Source: Kribbella flavida DSM 17836 (GTDB lineage: Bacteria > Actinomycetota > Actinomycetes > Propionibacteriales > Kribbellaceae). From it: 64,000 bases of DNA. The notes below the pieces were generated by a model. The model had not been told where the DNA came from and did not search any database. It saw nothing but the letters and a program-made list of their open reading frames with translations. Positions 42,047 through 51,400 of the stretch are shown piece by piece (position 1 is the first letter of the stretch; each line of letters opens with the position of its first letter). Position numbers and translations under genes: made by a program. The DNA is taken from the NCBI RefSeq assembly GCF_000024345.1, contig NC_013729.1, positions 2,232,001 through 2,296,000 of the forward strand, given 5' to 3'.

Positions 42047-42288
42047 TGACCGCGGACAAGAGGTTGAAGCGGGCCGCGCGCGAGTTCTCGGCTCACGCGG
42101 GGATCGCCTACGTGTCGGCACGGCGCCAGGTTTTGGAGCTGGCGACTCGCGAGGGCCTGCCGTACCACGTGGCGGCCGGGTTGCTGATCGAGGCAACCGA
42201 CGCCCCGCCGGCGAGCGCCACGCGCAAGGCCGTCGATCACAGCGCGAACGACGCAGCGGCGCGTCGCGATGAAGGGGAGGTGCAGTGA
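42046..42288 (+). CDS. Small basic/helical element protein
   Basis: 80 residues, starting MTADKRLKRAAREFSAHAGI at a TGATG overlap with the previous gene. Its core AYVSARRQVLELATREGLPY contains a helix-turn-helix-like segment, and the tail is polar. Its stop overlaps the start of the coupling ATPase. Function unknown; translational coupling ties it to transfer. Confidence 0.65.
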   Translation: MTADKRLKRAAREFSAHAGIAYVSARRQVLELATREGLPYHVAAGLLIEATDAPPASATRKAVDHSANDAAARRDEGEVQ

Positions 42289-44663
42289 TGATGCGTCGGC
42301 CGAGTGCTCGTGACGGCGTGGTGATGCCGAGGTTCCTGGCCTTGTCGGTGCTGCTGGTGGTGGCGGGGGTCACGCTGGTGCAGTTGGCGCCGTCGGCTTC
42401 GGCGTCGCTGACGGCGCAGTTTCCTTCGCTGGTGGCCGGTGTGGTGAAGGCCGGGTGGTGGATGGCTGGTGCCGGCGGTGTGGGTGTCGCGACGGGGCTG
42501 TTGCTGTTTTGGCGGGTCGGTACCGGCTTGCTGCTGGCGGTGCCGTTGTGGCTGGTGCTGGCCGGCGTGGTGGCGTCGGCGACGCACGTGGCCGGTGGTG
42601 CGGGTGGCTGGCTGATCGCTGCGGGCGTGCTGGTGGCGGTGTCGCTGGCCTTGGTGGCGGTGAACCGCACGGTCGGTGCCGGTGTGGTGTTCGCGGCCTG
42701 GCTGCTGTACGCGGGGCTGCTGGCGCGGGTGCTGCCGGCCTCGGTCGGTGTGCGCGGCTACTGGTGGATGCTCGTCGCTGCCGGGGCCGTGGTGTTGGTG
42801 GCGACGGTGGCGCGGTTGGTGTTGTCGCGGTCGAGTTCGCGGGGTCTGCTGCGTCGCCTCGGGCGGGCCGGCCGCGAGACCGACGGTATGGCGTCGTCGG
42901 TGGATGTGTGGAAGGGCGCGTCGGCGCGGGTGCTGCGCCGCAAGGCCGTCCAGCTGCGCCCGCACCTGGCGGGTGTGTCGCGGTGGGCGCGACGCCGGGT
43001 CCGCCTCGACGAGCTGGGCGTGAAGATCGCCCGCGTCGGGCTGTTCTCGGTGTGGTCGTCGGCCGAGGACCACACGATCACGTTCGGCGGCCCGCGCAAG
43101 GGCAAAACGCAGCAGATCATGAAGTACGCCCGCAAGGCGCCGGGCGCGCTGATCACGACCTCGACGAAGCTGGACCTGCTGGAGCACACCTACCGGTGCC
43201 GCGCGGCGCATGGCCCGGTGTGGGTGTTCGACCCCTCAGGCGTGGTCCAGCCGGGATCCAAGCTCGCCGCGAAGCTGGCGGCCGACGATCGCGTCTCGTT
43301 CGTGCGGTTCAACCCGCTGACCGGGTGCGAGGTCGCGGCGACCGCCATGGACCGCGCGGCCGACCTGATCGACGGTATCGGCCGTGGCGGCGACAGTGCC
43401 GGCGAGCGGTGGGACGGGTTCGCCAAGCACGTCCTGAAGTCGTTGCTGCACGCCGCGGCGCTGGGCGGCTACTCGATGTTCGACGTGCAGCGCTGGGTCG
43501 CGAACCCGTCGGAGACGGCGATGAGCGAGGTGCTGTTCGAGCTCAGGCTGTCCGGCAAAGCCGCCGAGGGCATGGTGTCGGACGCCACCCAGTTCTTCAA
43601 GAACAACCCCGCTACGCAGTCCTCGATCACCACCGGGATCATGCCCGCGCTGTCGTGGCTGTCGGTGGAGTCGGCGGTCGAGGCGGCGGCGCCGGGCGGT
43701 CAGCAGTTCGACATCGAGCAGCTGCTGGCCACCGGCGGGTCGGTGTATCTGCTGGGCAAGGACGACAACAAGATCGCGCCGCTGGTCACGTCGCTGACGG
43801 CCGACCTGGCACGGCGCGCCGAGACGATCGCGGCCGGGCTGCCGGGGCAGCGCCTGGACCCGTTCTTGACGATGGTGCTGGATGAGGCCGCGCTGATCTG
43901 CCTGATTCCGCTGGACAAGTGGTCGGGTGACTTCGGGTCGCGCGGGATCTGTATGCACATCGCGGCACAGTCGCGCGCGCAGCTGCGCAAACGGTTCGGC
44001 GACGCCGCGACCGGTGCGTTGCTGACCAACACCGCGACCAAGGTCGTGTTCGGTGGTTCCGGCGACGACGACGACCTGAAGTACTGGTCGACGCTGGCCG
44101 GTGAGCGCGATGAGCCGGCCGTCACCCGTGACCGCTCGACCGGGTCGAAGCAAGAGTCGCTGCGTAGCAGGCCGGTGCTGACGCCGGGACAGGTCGGGGA
44201 GCTGCGTGCCCGCCAGATGCTGGTGATCAGCAACAACATGCCGCCGGTCGTGGTGAAGACCCGCATGTACTACCAGACCTGGGACGTGCGCGCCGAACGT
44301 TACGCCGATCGGGTCGCAGCCGTGCAGGCCTGGTTCGTGAACCAGTCCGCGGTGAAGGCGGTGACCGCCGCGACCGACCGTGCGGAGGACAGGGCCGGGC
44401 AGTGGCTGCTGGACCGGTGCTCGTGGATGCTCGTCCCGCTCGTCGGGGATGCGCAGGTCGCGGCCGGTGGGCTGCGTGACCGCGCCACTGCTGTTGTGGC
44501 GTGGCTGGAAGCGGCCGACCCGGTACGGGAGCTGATCGCGCGCAGGCGACTCACCACCGCCACCCGCACCGCTCGCGCTGCCCTGGCCGCACGCGACACC
44601 GACCGCGCACAGCAGCGCGAGCTCGTGGCTCGCGACGACCGCGCGACCGGAGGACAGTCATGA
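42288..44663 (+). CDS. VirD4/TraD-type conjugative coupling ATPase
   Basis: 791 residues. The N-terminus has four to five membrane helices (FLALSVLLVVAGVTLVQLAP, WWMAGAGGVGVATGLLLFW and others, up to about residue 180). The ATPase starts near 260. Walker A is GGPRKGKTQQ (267-276), a variant with Pro-Arg in the loop. TFGGPRK precedes it, and Walker B is TMVLDEAALI (about 524-533) with the TraM-recognition-type ITGIMPALSWL region before it. It would link the relaxosome to the membrane pore. The start is ATG 42288 (TGATG overlap); GTG 42285 and ATG 42291 are alternatives. Confidence 0.88.
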   Translation: MMRRPSARDGVVMPRFLALSVLLVVAGVTLVQLAPSASASLTAQFPSLVAGVVKAGWWMAGAGGVGVATGLLLFWRVGTGLLLAVPLWLVLAGVVASATHVAGGAGGWLIAAGVLVAVSLALVAVNRTVGAGVVFAAWLLYAGLLARVLPASVGVRGYWWMLVAAGAVVLVATVARLVLSRSSSRGLLRRLGRAGRETDGMASSVDVWKGASARVLRRKAVQLRPHLAGVSRWARRRVRLDELGVKIARVGLFSVWSSAEDHTITFGGPRKGKTQQIMKYARKAPGALITTSTKLDLLEHTYRCRAAHGPVWVFDPSGVVQPGSKLAAKLAADDRVSFVRFNPLTGCEVAATAMDRAADLIDGIGRGGDSAGERWDGFAKHVLKSLLHAAALGGYSMFDVQRWVANPSETAMSEVLFELRLSGKAAEGMVSDATQFFKNNPATQSSITTGIMPALSWLSVESAVEAAAPGGQQFDIEQLLATGGSVYLLGKDDNKIAPLVTSLTADLARRAETIAAGLPGQRLDPFLTMVLDEAALICLIPLDKWSGDFGSRGICMHIAAQSRAQLRKRFGDAATGALLTNTATKVVFGGSGDDDDLKYWSTLAGERDEPAVTRDRSTGSKQESLRSRPVLTPGQVGELRARQMLVISNNMPPVVVKTRMYYQTWDVRAERYADRVAAVQAWFVNQSAVKAVTAATDRAEDRAGQWLLDRCSWMLVPLVGDAQVAAGGLRDRATAVVAWLEAADPVRELIARRRLTTATRTARAALAARDTDRAQQRELVARDDRATGGQS

Positions 44664-45148
44664 GGCGACCGACCTGGTTGCGTCGGCCAACGCGAGCGCG
44701 AGGCCACGCGCTGATCTGCGACGCCTGTCGTGTCCGCGACAACACGATCCACGTGCAGCGGGGGCAGCTGGTCGCGCTGCGACGGCAGGTCGCCGACCTG
44801 CAGACTGCGGCTCACGAGGTCGCCGCAGCGCTGGGCCGGCGGACCGGCCGGATCGTGACGATCTGCGGGTCGACCCGGTTCCGCGACGCCATGGCCTCGG
44901 TGAACCGGCAACTGACGCTGGCCGGGTACATCGTGCTCGCGCCTGGTGTCTTCGTCCATGACGGCGACCAGGTCAGCGACGACGCCAAGGCACGGCTCGA
45001 CCGGCTGCACCTGGCCAAGATCGACCTCGCCGACTGTGTCTATGTCGTCAACCCGGGCGGTTACGTCGGCGATTCGACCCGGCGCGAGATCGAGTACGCC
45101 GCCAGCACCGGCAAGACCGTGTGGTTCCTCACCGAGGCCCGGTCATGA
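44660..45148 (+). CDS. DUF4406/deoxyribosyltransferase-like protein
   Basis: 162 residues. The first 65 form a helical leader with CDACRVRD (possible zinc pair). Residues 66-160 form a Rossmann-like domain: IVTICGSTRFRDAMASVNRQ, GYIVLAPGVFV, DLADCVYVVNPGGYVGDSTR and REIEYAASTGKTVWFLTE. The pattern resembles nucleoside 2-deoxyribosyltransferase/DUF4406 proteins common in actinophages and plasmids, which bind or split nucleotides. ATG overlaps the coupling ATPase stop (ATGA). Confidence 0.75.
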   Translation: MRRPTWLRRPTRARGHALICDACRVRDNTIHVQRGQLVALRRQVADLQTAAHEVAAALGRRTGRIVTICGSTRFRDAMASVNRQLTLAGYIVLAPGVFVHDGDQVSDDAKARLDRLHLAKIDLADCVYVVNPGGYVGDSTRREIEYAASTGKTVWFLTEARS

Positions 45149-45822
45149 CCGGCCGCGAGGTGGAGTGGGTGCGGTTGTGGGACGGGCGCCGCTGGCCCGG
45201 CCGGGTCCGTGACGGCCTGCCGGAGTTCAAGTTCGGCCAGGCCCCGTCCGGGCTGTCGACCCGCCGCCAGCTGCGCGAGCGTGGCCTGTGCCGCGGTGGT
45301 CAGGAGCCGTTCGCGCGGCTGACGTGGAAGCGGGATCGCCGGTTCGCGTGGCTCTACGTGGACGACAAAGCCAAGACCAAGCGAACCGCGACCGACAAGC
45401 AGCTGGGGGCGGTGCAGAAGGCGCTGGCGGCGCGGAAGGTGTGCGCCGAGTGCGGTCCGGTCGAGCACTTCGTGCGGACCACCGACCGGCTGTGCGGCGA
45501 CTGCCACGCGGCCGGTGTCACGCCGACCGAGGGCGGCACCGACGCCTGGCGCACTTTGCATGGCTGGCAAGCCGCTGACACCGACGACGACGCCGAGGAC
45601 GTGGAGGAATCGGCGGAGCAGCGGGAAGCGACCGCGGCGGTGGAGCGTGCCGCCGCAACGGTCGCGACCGTTGTCGCCGACAACCAGCACGCCGACCGCG
45701 ACGGAGAGCAGGCGGTGGACGAGCAGTACGCCGCCTGGCGACGCGACGACCAGGTCGCCGACGCCGCGGCCGACACCGAGACCGGCCAGGAGTGGGCCGG
45801 ACTGGACCAGGGAGCGGCATGA
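45145..45822 (+). CDS. RRQL-motif zinc-binding protein
   Basis: 225 residues. The N-terminus WVRLWDGRRWPGRVRDGLPE and the STRRQLRERGLCRGGQEP motif (about 35-52) are typical of the 'RRQL motif-containing zinc-binding protein' group in actinobacterial elements. A zinc ribbon CAECGPVEHF...LCGDC follows at about 100-118. The C-terminal 100 residues are acidic and probably coiled or disordered (DDDAEDVEESAEQREATAAV). ATG overlaps the previous stop. Role in transfer unknown. Confidence 0.78.
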   Translation: MTGREVEWVRLWDGRRWPGRVRDGLPEFKFGQAPSGLSTRRQLRERGLCRGGQEPFARLTWKRDRRFAWLYVDDKAKTKRTATDKQLGAVQKALAARKVCAECGPVEHFVRTTDRLCGDCHAAGVTPTEGGTDAWRTLHGWQAADTDDDAEDVEESAEQREATAAVERAAATVATVVADNQHADRDGEQAVDEQYAAWRRDDQVADAAADTETGQEWAGLDQGAA

Positions 45823-46022
45823 CCACCCCGATCGGATCGCAGACCGGGTCGCCCGGCGATGAGCTGCGCGCCTACCAGGCGGTGATCGAGCTTGGCCGGC
45901 GCGGGATCACCGCGGACCTGGCCTACGACGAGAACGGCCGCGTGACGGGCCGGGTCGCGCTGGACCCCCAGGCGGTCCTCGACCTGACCGGCGCCGAAGA
46001 CGACGAGGAGAACCAGGGATGA
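45819..46022 (+). CDS. Small acidic element protein (67 aa)
   Basis: 67 residues, MTTPIGSQTGSPGDELRAYQ to an acidic EDDEENQG tail. No domain. Both ends overlap neighbouring genes (ATGA), so it is translated as part of the coupled series. Confidence 0.7.
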   Translation: MTTPIGSQTGSPGDELRAYQAVIELGRRGITADLAYDENGRVTGRVALDPQAVLDLTGAEDDEENQG

Positions 46023-46732
46023 AGCACGACGACCTGACCGAGCCCGGCGAGGTTGCGCTGGCGGCGGTGTCGGCGCTGTCGCGCGAGTTCGAGGCCATGC
46101 GCCGCGACCACGCGGCGATGAAGAAGGGCCTGAGGAACACTGCCAGCGCGACGCAGGTGACCCAGCTCGCCCAGGCCGTGACCGATCTGGGTGAGGCGAT
46201 GCGCAAGGCCCCGGCGGCAGGGAAGAAGGACGAGGCCGAGCCGGTGCCGTCGTGGCTGAACCTGCCGCTGGACGACCCCGAGCCCGCGCAGCAGCTGCTC
46301 GGGGACCTGATCGCCTGGATGCGCGACATCTACCTGCGCTACGGCGACGCGCGCAAGTCGCTGCCGGCGTGCTGGATGTGGCACGGCGAGATCGTGGAGG
46401 AACTGGTCTGGCTCATGTTCGCCTGGACCGCCGCCTACCAGGGTCCACAGGCCCAGGTCCGGCTGGCCGGGGACTGGCACGACCGGCAGCGGCCCGGCGT
46501 CACGAAACGGATCGAGACCTACGCCGACGGCTGCGACCTGCTCGCCCACCGCGACCAGACCCCCGGCAGCACCACCGTCTCGGTGCCGCTGGTCGAGGCC
46601 GCCGACGACATCGTCGCCTGGTGGACCGAGCGACGCAACGAGCCCGGCCCGGTCCCGACCCGTGAGCAGATCACCACGACCCGCCCCGGCGGCTTGTCCG
46701 TCGTCCCCACCACCGAAGGAGGCAGGCGATGA
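46019..46732 (+). CDS. DUF4913-like element protein
   Basis: 237 residues. The N-terminal 60 residues are helical (VSALSREFEAMRRDHAAMKK). The middle has an aromatic pattern (LIAWMRDIYLRYGD, ACWMWHGEIVEELVWLMFAW, RLAGDWHDRQRPGV) that resembles DUF4913 proteins of actinobacterial plasmids. The C-terminal segment has LVEAADDIVAWWTERRNEPG. ATG overlaps the previous stop, and its own stop overlaps the next ATG. Function unknown. Confidence 0.65.
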   Translation: MKHDDLTEPGEVALAAVSALSREFEAMRRDHAAMKKGLRNTASATQVTQLAQAVTDLGEAMRKAPAAGKKDEAEPVPSWLNLPLDDPEPAQQLLGDLIAWMRDIYLRYGDARKSLPACWMWHGEIVEELVWLMFAWTAAYQGPQAQVRLAGDWHDRQRPGVTKRIETYADGCDLLAHRDQTPGSTTVSVPLVEAADDIVAWWTERRNEPGPVPTREQITTTRPGGLSVVPTTEGGRR

Positions 46733-48204
46733 CCGCCGCCACCGTCGCACAGGCCAGTGCTGTACCGGGCTGGGTGCCGGCCGGCGACGACCTGACCGGG
46801 CCGATGATCGCGGCCGGGTTGACCGCGCTGGTCGTGGCCGCGGCGATGGCCGTCGCGATCGGCTGGCTGATCCGCCGTGCGGCTCGCTCGGTAGCTCAGG
46901 CTGGGCAGCGCGGCGCGTTCACCGGCCGTCGGGTCCTGATCACGGTCGCGATCGTCGCCGCATCCGGTGTGGCGGTCATCGGCGGTGTGCGCTCGTTCGG
47001 TGCCGTGTCGGTCAGGTTCAACAGCCCGTTGGTGCCGTTGGTCGCCGACGGCATGATCGTCGCCTGCACGGCGCTGAGGCTCGCGGCACTGACCCGGGGC
47101 TGGCGGATCCCGGGCGCGTTGGTGACGACGTACGTGTTCATCGGCGGCACGGTGTGGCTGAACGTCGACACCGCCGCCGGGATCGCCGATGCGGTCGCGC
47201 ACGCGCTCGCGCCGCTGGCCTACGCGGTGCTGGTCGAGATGCTCGCGCATCTGCTGCGCCTGCACATGAAGCTGGCCCAGCCGGCCAGGCCGCGGCTGTC
47301 GGCGCTGACCTGGTTCACCTCGCCGGTGATCACCACCCGCGTGTGGCTGCACCTGTCCAGGACCGGCACCGACGATCCGGTCGCGGCGCGGGCGCTGGTC
47401 CAGCAAGTCGTGCGCATGGCGTCTCGGCTGGCGACACTGTGCCCGAGCCGCAAGCTGTGGCCGTTCGACGCCGCCCGCGCGGCCCGGAGCGCGTGCCTGC
47501 AGACGATCCGCGACGGTCTGCTGTCGGCCAGCGAACTCGCCGCCCTGCTGCCCGCTGGCGGACGGCTTACGCCTGGCGAACTGCTCGCCCTGGTCGATTC
47601 CGCCGCGCTCGGTTTGACGACCAACCCCGAGCCGGACAAGACAACCGGCGCCGACACGCCCCGGGCCGAGGCCGAGCCCGCCGGTGCACCGCTGTGGCTG
47701 GTCGCCTACCTGCTCGGTGCGCTCCGCTCCGACACACCCAGTGCACCGGTGCACCACGCCACCCGCACCGCACCAGCCGTACCGGTGCACGGCGACACCG
47801 CCTCCGGTGCGCCCGCACCGCGCCGGGCCGATGAGACGCCCGATGCTGCACCGCGCAAGACCGCGGGGCCGTCGGATGCCGAACTGCTCGATGCGGTGGT
47901 GCGGCACGCCGCCGAGCACGGCGGTGCGCCGCTGGGGCAGCGCGAGATTCGCCGCGTTACCGAGGAAGCCTTCGGCCGCCCGGTCGGTTTCCCCCGGGCC
48001 AAGCGCCTGCAGGAGATGGCCGGGTGGGCCGAGCCCACCGAAGGAGGCGGGGCCGCCGCCGCGTCCGGCGCGCCGCAGATCGCCGGACAACTCCAGCTCG
48101 TCACCGAGGCCGGGAAGCCCACCCCAGCAACCAGCACCGACGACGACGAGAACGGCAGCGACGAGACCACCACCGATCGCGAACTCGAAACGAGCACCCG
48201 ATGA
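46729..48204 (+). CDS. SpdB/DUF2637-like membrane protein with C-terminal DNA-binding-like region
   Basis: 491 residues. The first 170 contain about four to five helices (MIAAGLTALVVAAAMAVAIG, LITVAIVAASGVAVIGGVRS, VTTYVFIGGTVWLNVDTAAG, AHALAPLAYAVLVEMLAHLL), in the style of DUF2637 spread proteins of actinobacterial plasmids. The cytoplasmic remainder ends in a helical module (GQREIRRVTEEAFGRPVGFP, AKRLQEMAGW) like the replication/segregation wHTH of such proteins. Probably inner-membrane part of the transfer apparatus. Coupled at both ends. Confidence 0.72.
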   Translation: MTAATVAQASAVPGWVPAGDDLTGPMIAAGLTALVVAAAMAVAIGWLIRRAARSVAQAGQRGAFTGRRVLITVAIVAASGVAVIGGVRSFGAVSVRFNSPLVPLVADGMIVACTALRLAALTRGWRIPGALVTTYVFIGGTVWLNVDTAAGIADAVAHALAPLAYAVLVEMLAHLLRLHMKLAQPARPRLSALTWFTSPVITTRVWLHLSRTGTDDPVAARALVQQVVRMASRLATLCPSRKLWPFDAARAARSACLQTIRDGLLSASELAALLPAGGRLTPGELLALVDSAALGLTTNPEPDKTTGADTPRAEAEPAGAPLWLVAYLLGALRSDTPSAPVHHATRTAPAVPVHGDTASGAPAPRRADETPDAAPRKTAGPSDAELLDAVVRHAAEHGGAPLGQREIRRVTEEAFGRPVGFPRAKRLQEMAGWAEPTEGGGAAAASGAPQIAGQLQLVTEAGKPTPATSTDDDENGSDETTTDRELETSTR

Positions 48205-48452
48205 ACACCCCCAGCAAGACCCGATCAGCGACCAGCAGCCAAGTCAGCCAGACATCCGCAGCAGCCAGGTCCGAAAACCCGATCGACCACCCCTCAGCAG
48301 AGACATGCAGGATGAAGAACCTCGATACACACCATGGCATCACGATCAGATGGAGCCCCGACTCCGTTTGTCGTCGGTGGGCTGGCCGCGCTCCGGCGCC
48401 GTCGCGAGCGGGGTTTGCGGGCGGGCCGCTGGCCGGGGGTGCGGCATGGTGA
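48201..48452 (+). CDS. Possible small ORF between SpdB-like gene and relaxase (83 aa)
   Basis: ATG 48201 overlaps the previous stop (ATGA) and the stop (48450-48452) overlaps ATG 48452, one of the possible relaxase starts (TGATG). The product (MNTPSKTRSATSSQVSQTSA...) is low in complexity, Ser/Thr-rich at its start and Trp/Arg-rich later, and resembles nothing known. The overlaps support translation, but composition is weak evidence. Confidence 0.4.
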   Translation: MNTPSKTRSATSSQVSQTSAAARSENPIDHPSAETCRMKNLDTHHGITIRWSPDSVCRRWAGRAPAPSRAGFAGGPLAGGAAW

Positions 48453-51400
48453 TGAGCGTCGTCAGTGGGCACTCCGCCGACTATCTGACCGGCGCGGTCG
48501 CGACCGGGCGGGAGAACTACTACACCGGCGCGACGGCGGCCGGGGAGCCGCCGGGGCGCTGGTACGGGCGGGGCGCGGAGGCGCTGGGCCTGGCCGGCGA
48601 GGTCGACACCCAGGACATGACCGCGCTGTATGAGCGTTTCATCGATCCGCGCGACGAGCACTTCCGCGACCCGGCGAAGTGGGACGAGGCGCAGACGCTG
48701 GGACATACCGGGCGGGCGTACAAGACCCAGCAGCAGCTGTACCAGGCCGCACTGGCTCGTGAGCCCGGTGCGGACGCGGAGCGGCGCACCGAGTTGATGG
48801 TGCAGGCGGGCCAGAAGGCGCAGCAGAACGTGACGTTTCACGATGCGACGTTCTCGGTGCAGAAGTCGGTGACGGTCCTGCACACCGCCTTCGAGGCCCA
48901 GGAGGTGCAGGCGCGTGGTGCGGTGCAGGCGGCGCGCGGTGCACTGGCCGAGGCGCACCGCACCGGCGACGTGGCCGCGGTGCACCGGTTCGAGCAAGCG
49001 GTGCACCGGGCCGAGACCGAGGCCGCGACCTGGACGGAGCACCGCGAAGCGGTCGAGGAAGCGATCTGGGCAGGGAACCGGGCCGCGCTGGACTACCTGG
49101 CCGACAAGGCCGGGTATGTGCGGGTCGGGCACCACGGCGGCGCCAGTGGCCGGTGGGCCGACGCCCACGAGTGGACAGTCGCGTCGTTCTTCCAGCACGA
49201 CAGCCGCGAGCACGACCCGCAGCTGCACGTCCACAACGCGATCCTGAACCGGGTCCAGGGCGCGGACGGCAAGTGGCGCACTCTCGACTCCAAGGCGATG
49301 TACAAGTACCAGTCCGCGGCCGGGTCGGTGGGGGAGCGGGTGCTGGAACAGCACCTGACCCGGACGCTCGGGGTGCAGTTCAAGCTCCGCGACGATGGCG
49401 AGGCCCGCGAGATTGTCGGGATCGACCAGGACGTGATGGACCTGTTCTCGACGCGGCGCCGCGCGATCACGAAGAAGACCGCCGCGCTGGTGGATGAGTT
49501 TCGTGAGCGGTTCGAGCGGGCGCCGAACGGCCTGGAGTTGGACCGGCTCCAGCAGCAGGCCACCTTGGCTACCCGCAAGGCGAAGTCGCCTACCGGCGAA
49601 ACTGTCGCGGAACGCCTGGAGCGGTGGGACGCGGAGCTGCGCGCCGAGGTGTCCGGCGGACTGCGGCGGGTCGCCGATCAGGTGCTCGCGACCCGTCAGG
49701 CTCAGCCGGCGGTGCAGGACTTCGACGCCGACGCGGTTCTCGAGCAGGCGCTGGCCAGGGTGCAGGAGACCCAGGCCGAGTGGCGCGCCGGTGACTTGAC
49801 CCGCGCGATCAGTCTGGCTCTGCCGGATGAGCTCGGCGCGATGGAACCGGGCGAGCTGATCGAGCTGCTGGACGGGCTGACCGCGAAGGGCCTGGAGCGG
49901 GCGGTGGCGCTGGACGCGGAGCGGCCGGGGACCAGCCAGCTGCCCGAGCAGCTGCGCCTGGCCAACGGCGAATCGTCGTACCGGGCACCTGGCCGGGCGA
50001 CGTTCGCGACACCGGGCCACCTGAACGCCGAGCGGGCGCTGGCGCGCGCCGGCTACGCCCACGGCGCGCCGGTGATGACCGCCCAGCACGCCAAGCACTT
50101 CGTGCGCCAGCTCGCCGACCGCGGCCTGGAACTCGGCGGCGACCAGGCCGCCGCGGTGCAGAACATCTTGTGCTCCGGCGCAAAGGTCGAGGCGCTGATC
50201 GGCCCAGCCGGCACCGGCAAATCCCGCGTCGTCGGCGCCTTGGCCAAGGCATGGGAAGACCCCGCGCTGTGGCACGGCCAGCAGCGCCGCGTCGTCGGCC
50301 TGGCCGCGTCGCAGGTCGCGACCGAGGTACTGGCCGCCGACGGCGTCACGGCCCGCAACATCACCCGCTGGCTGCAAACCCAGGCCTCCATCGCCGCCGG
50401 CACCGCCAGCGGCGAGTACAAGGCGTGGGCGCTGAGCGCGGGTGATCTGGTCGTGGTCGACGAGTCCGGCATGGCCAACACCAAAGACCTCGCCTCGATC
50501 CAGCGCCTGTGCGACCAGGCCGAGGCGAAACTGCTGCTGGTCGGCGACCAGCGCCAGCTCGCCGCGGTCGGCGCCGGCGGCGGCATGGGCCTGGTCACCG
50601 GCCAGGCACTGACCCACGAACTCACCCAGACCCACCGCTTCGCCGCCGACTGGGAAGGCCCAGCGTCGCTGCGGCTGCGTACCGGTGACCAGACCGTGCT
50701 GGGCGAGTACCACCGGCACGGCCGGATCATCGACGGCGGCCACGTCGAACGCGCCGAGACACTCGCCGGGGACGCCTGGCTGGCCGACCGCCTCAACGGC
50801 CAGCACTCGCTGCTCATCGTCGACACCAACGAGCAAGCCGCCCGCGTCGCGGCCCAGCTGCGCAACCGGCTGGTCAACCTCGGCCTCGTCGACGACAAGC
50901 ACCGGGTCCAGCTCGGGCTGCAAGGAACCTACGCCGGCCGCGGCGACCTGATCCAGGCCCGCAAGAACGACTGGAGCGTCGCGCGGCTGTCTGGCAACCG
51001 CCGCGCCGCGATCAACCGCGGCGAGTACGAAGTCTTGCAAGTACTGCCCGACGGCTCCTTGCGGGTCGCGCCGTTACAGCACGGCACCCGCGACCGGGTG
51101 CCCGACGAGACGATGACCCTGCCCGCCCGGTACGTCGCCGAGCACGTCGCGCTCGGCTACGCCGCCACCGTCAACTCCGCCCAAGGGCTCAGCGTCGACA
51201 CAGCCCACGCGGTGGCCAGTTCGGCGACGTCGCTGAACGCGCTGTACGTCGAGGCCAGCCGCGGGCGCCACGCCAACACCATCTACGTCGTCACCCGCTC
51301 GGCCGCGGCCGACGCCGAAACCGGCGAGACGGCCGCCTCGCTGCACCGAACACCGGTCGCGGTGCTGGCCTCGATCATGGACAGCGACGACGAACGCCGC

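Noticed and set aside
41537..45148. Complete Pycsar system
   Set aside because: The effector-like protein has no nucleotide cyclase partner here.
48101..51040. 979-codon leftward frame opposite the relaxase
   Set aside because: Antisense shadow of MobF; composition is repetitive and no domain is seen.
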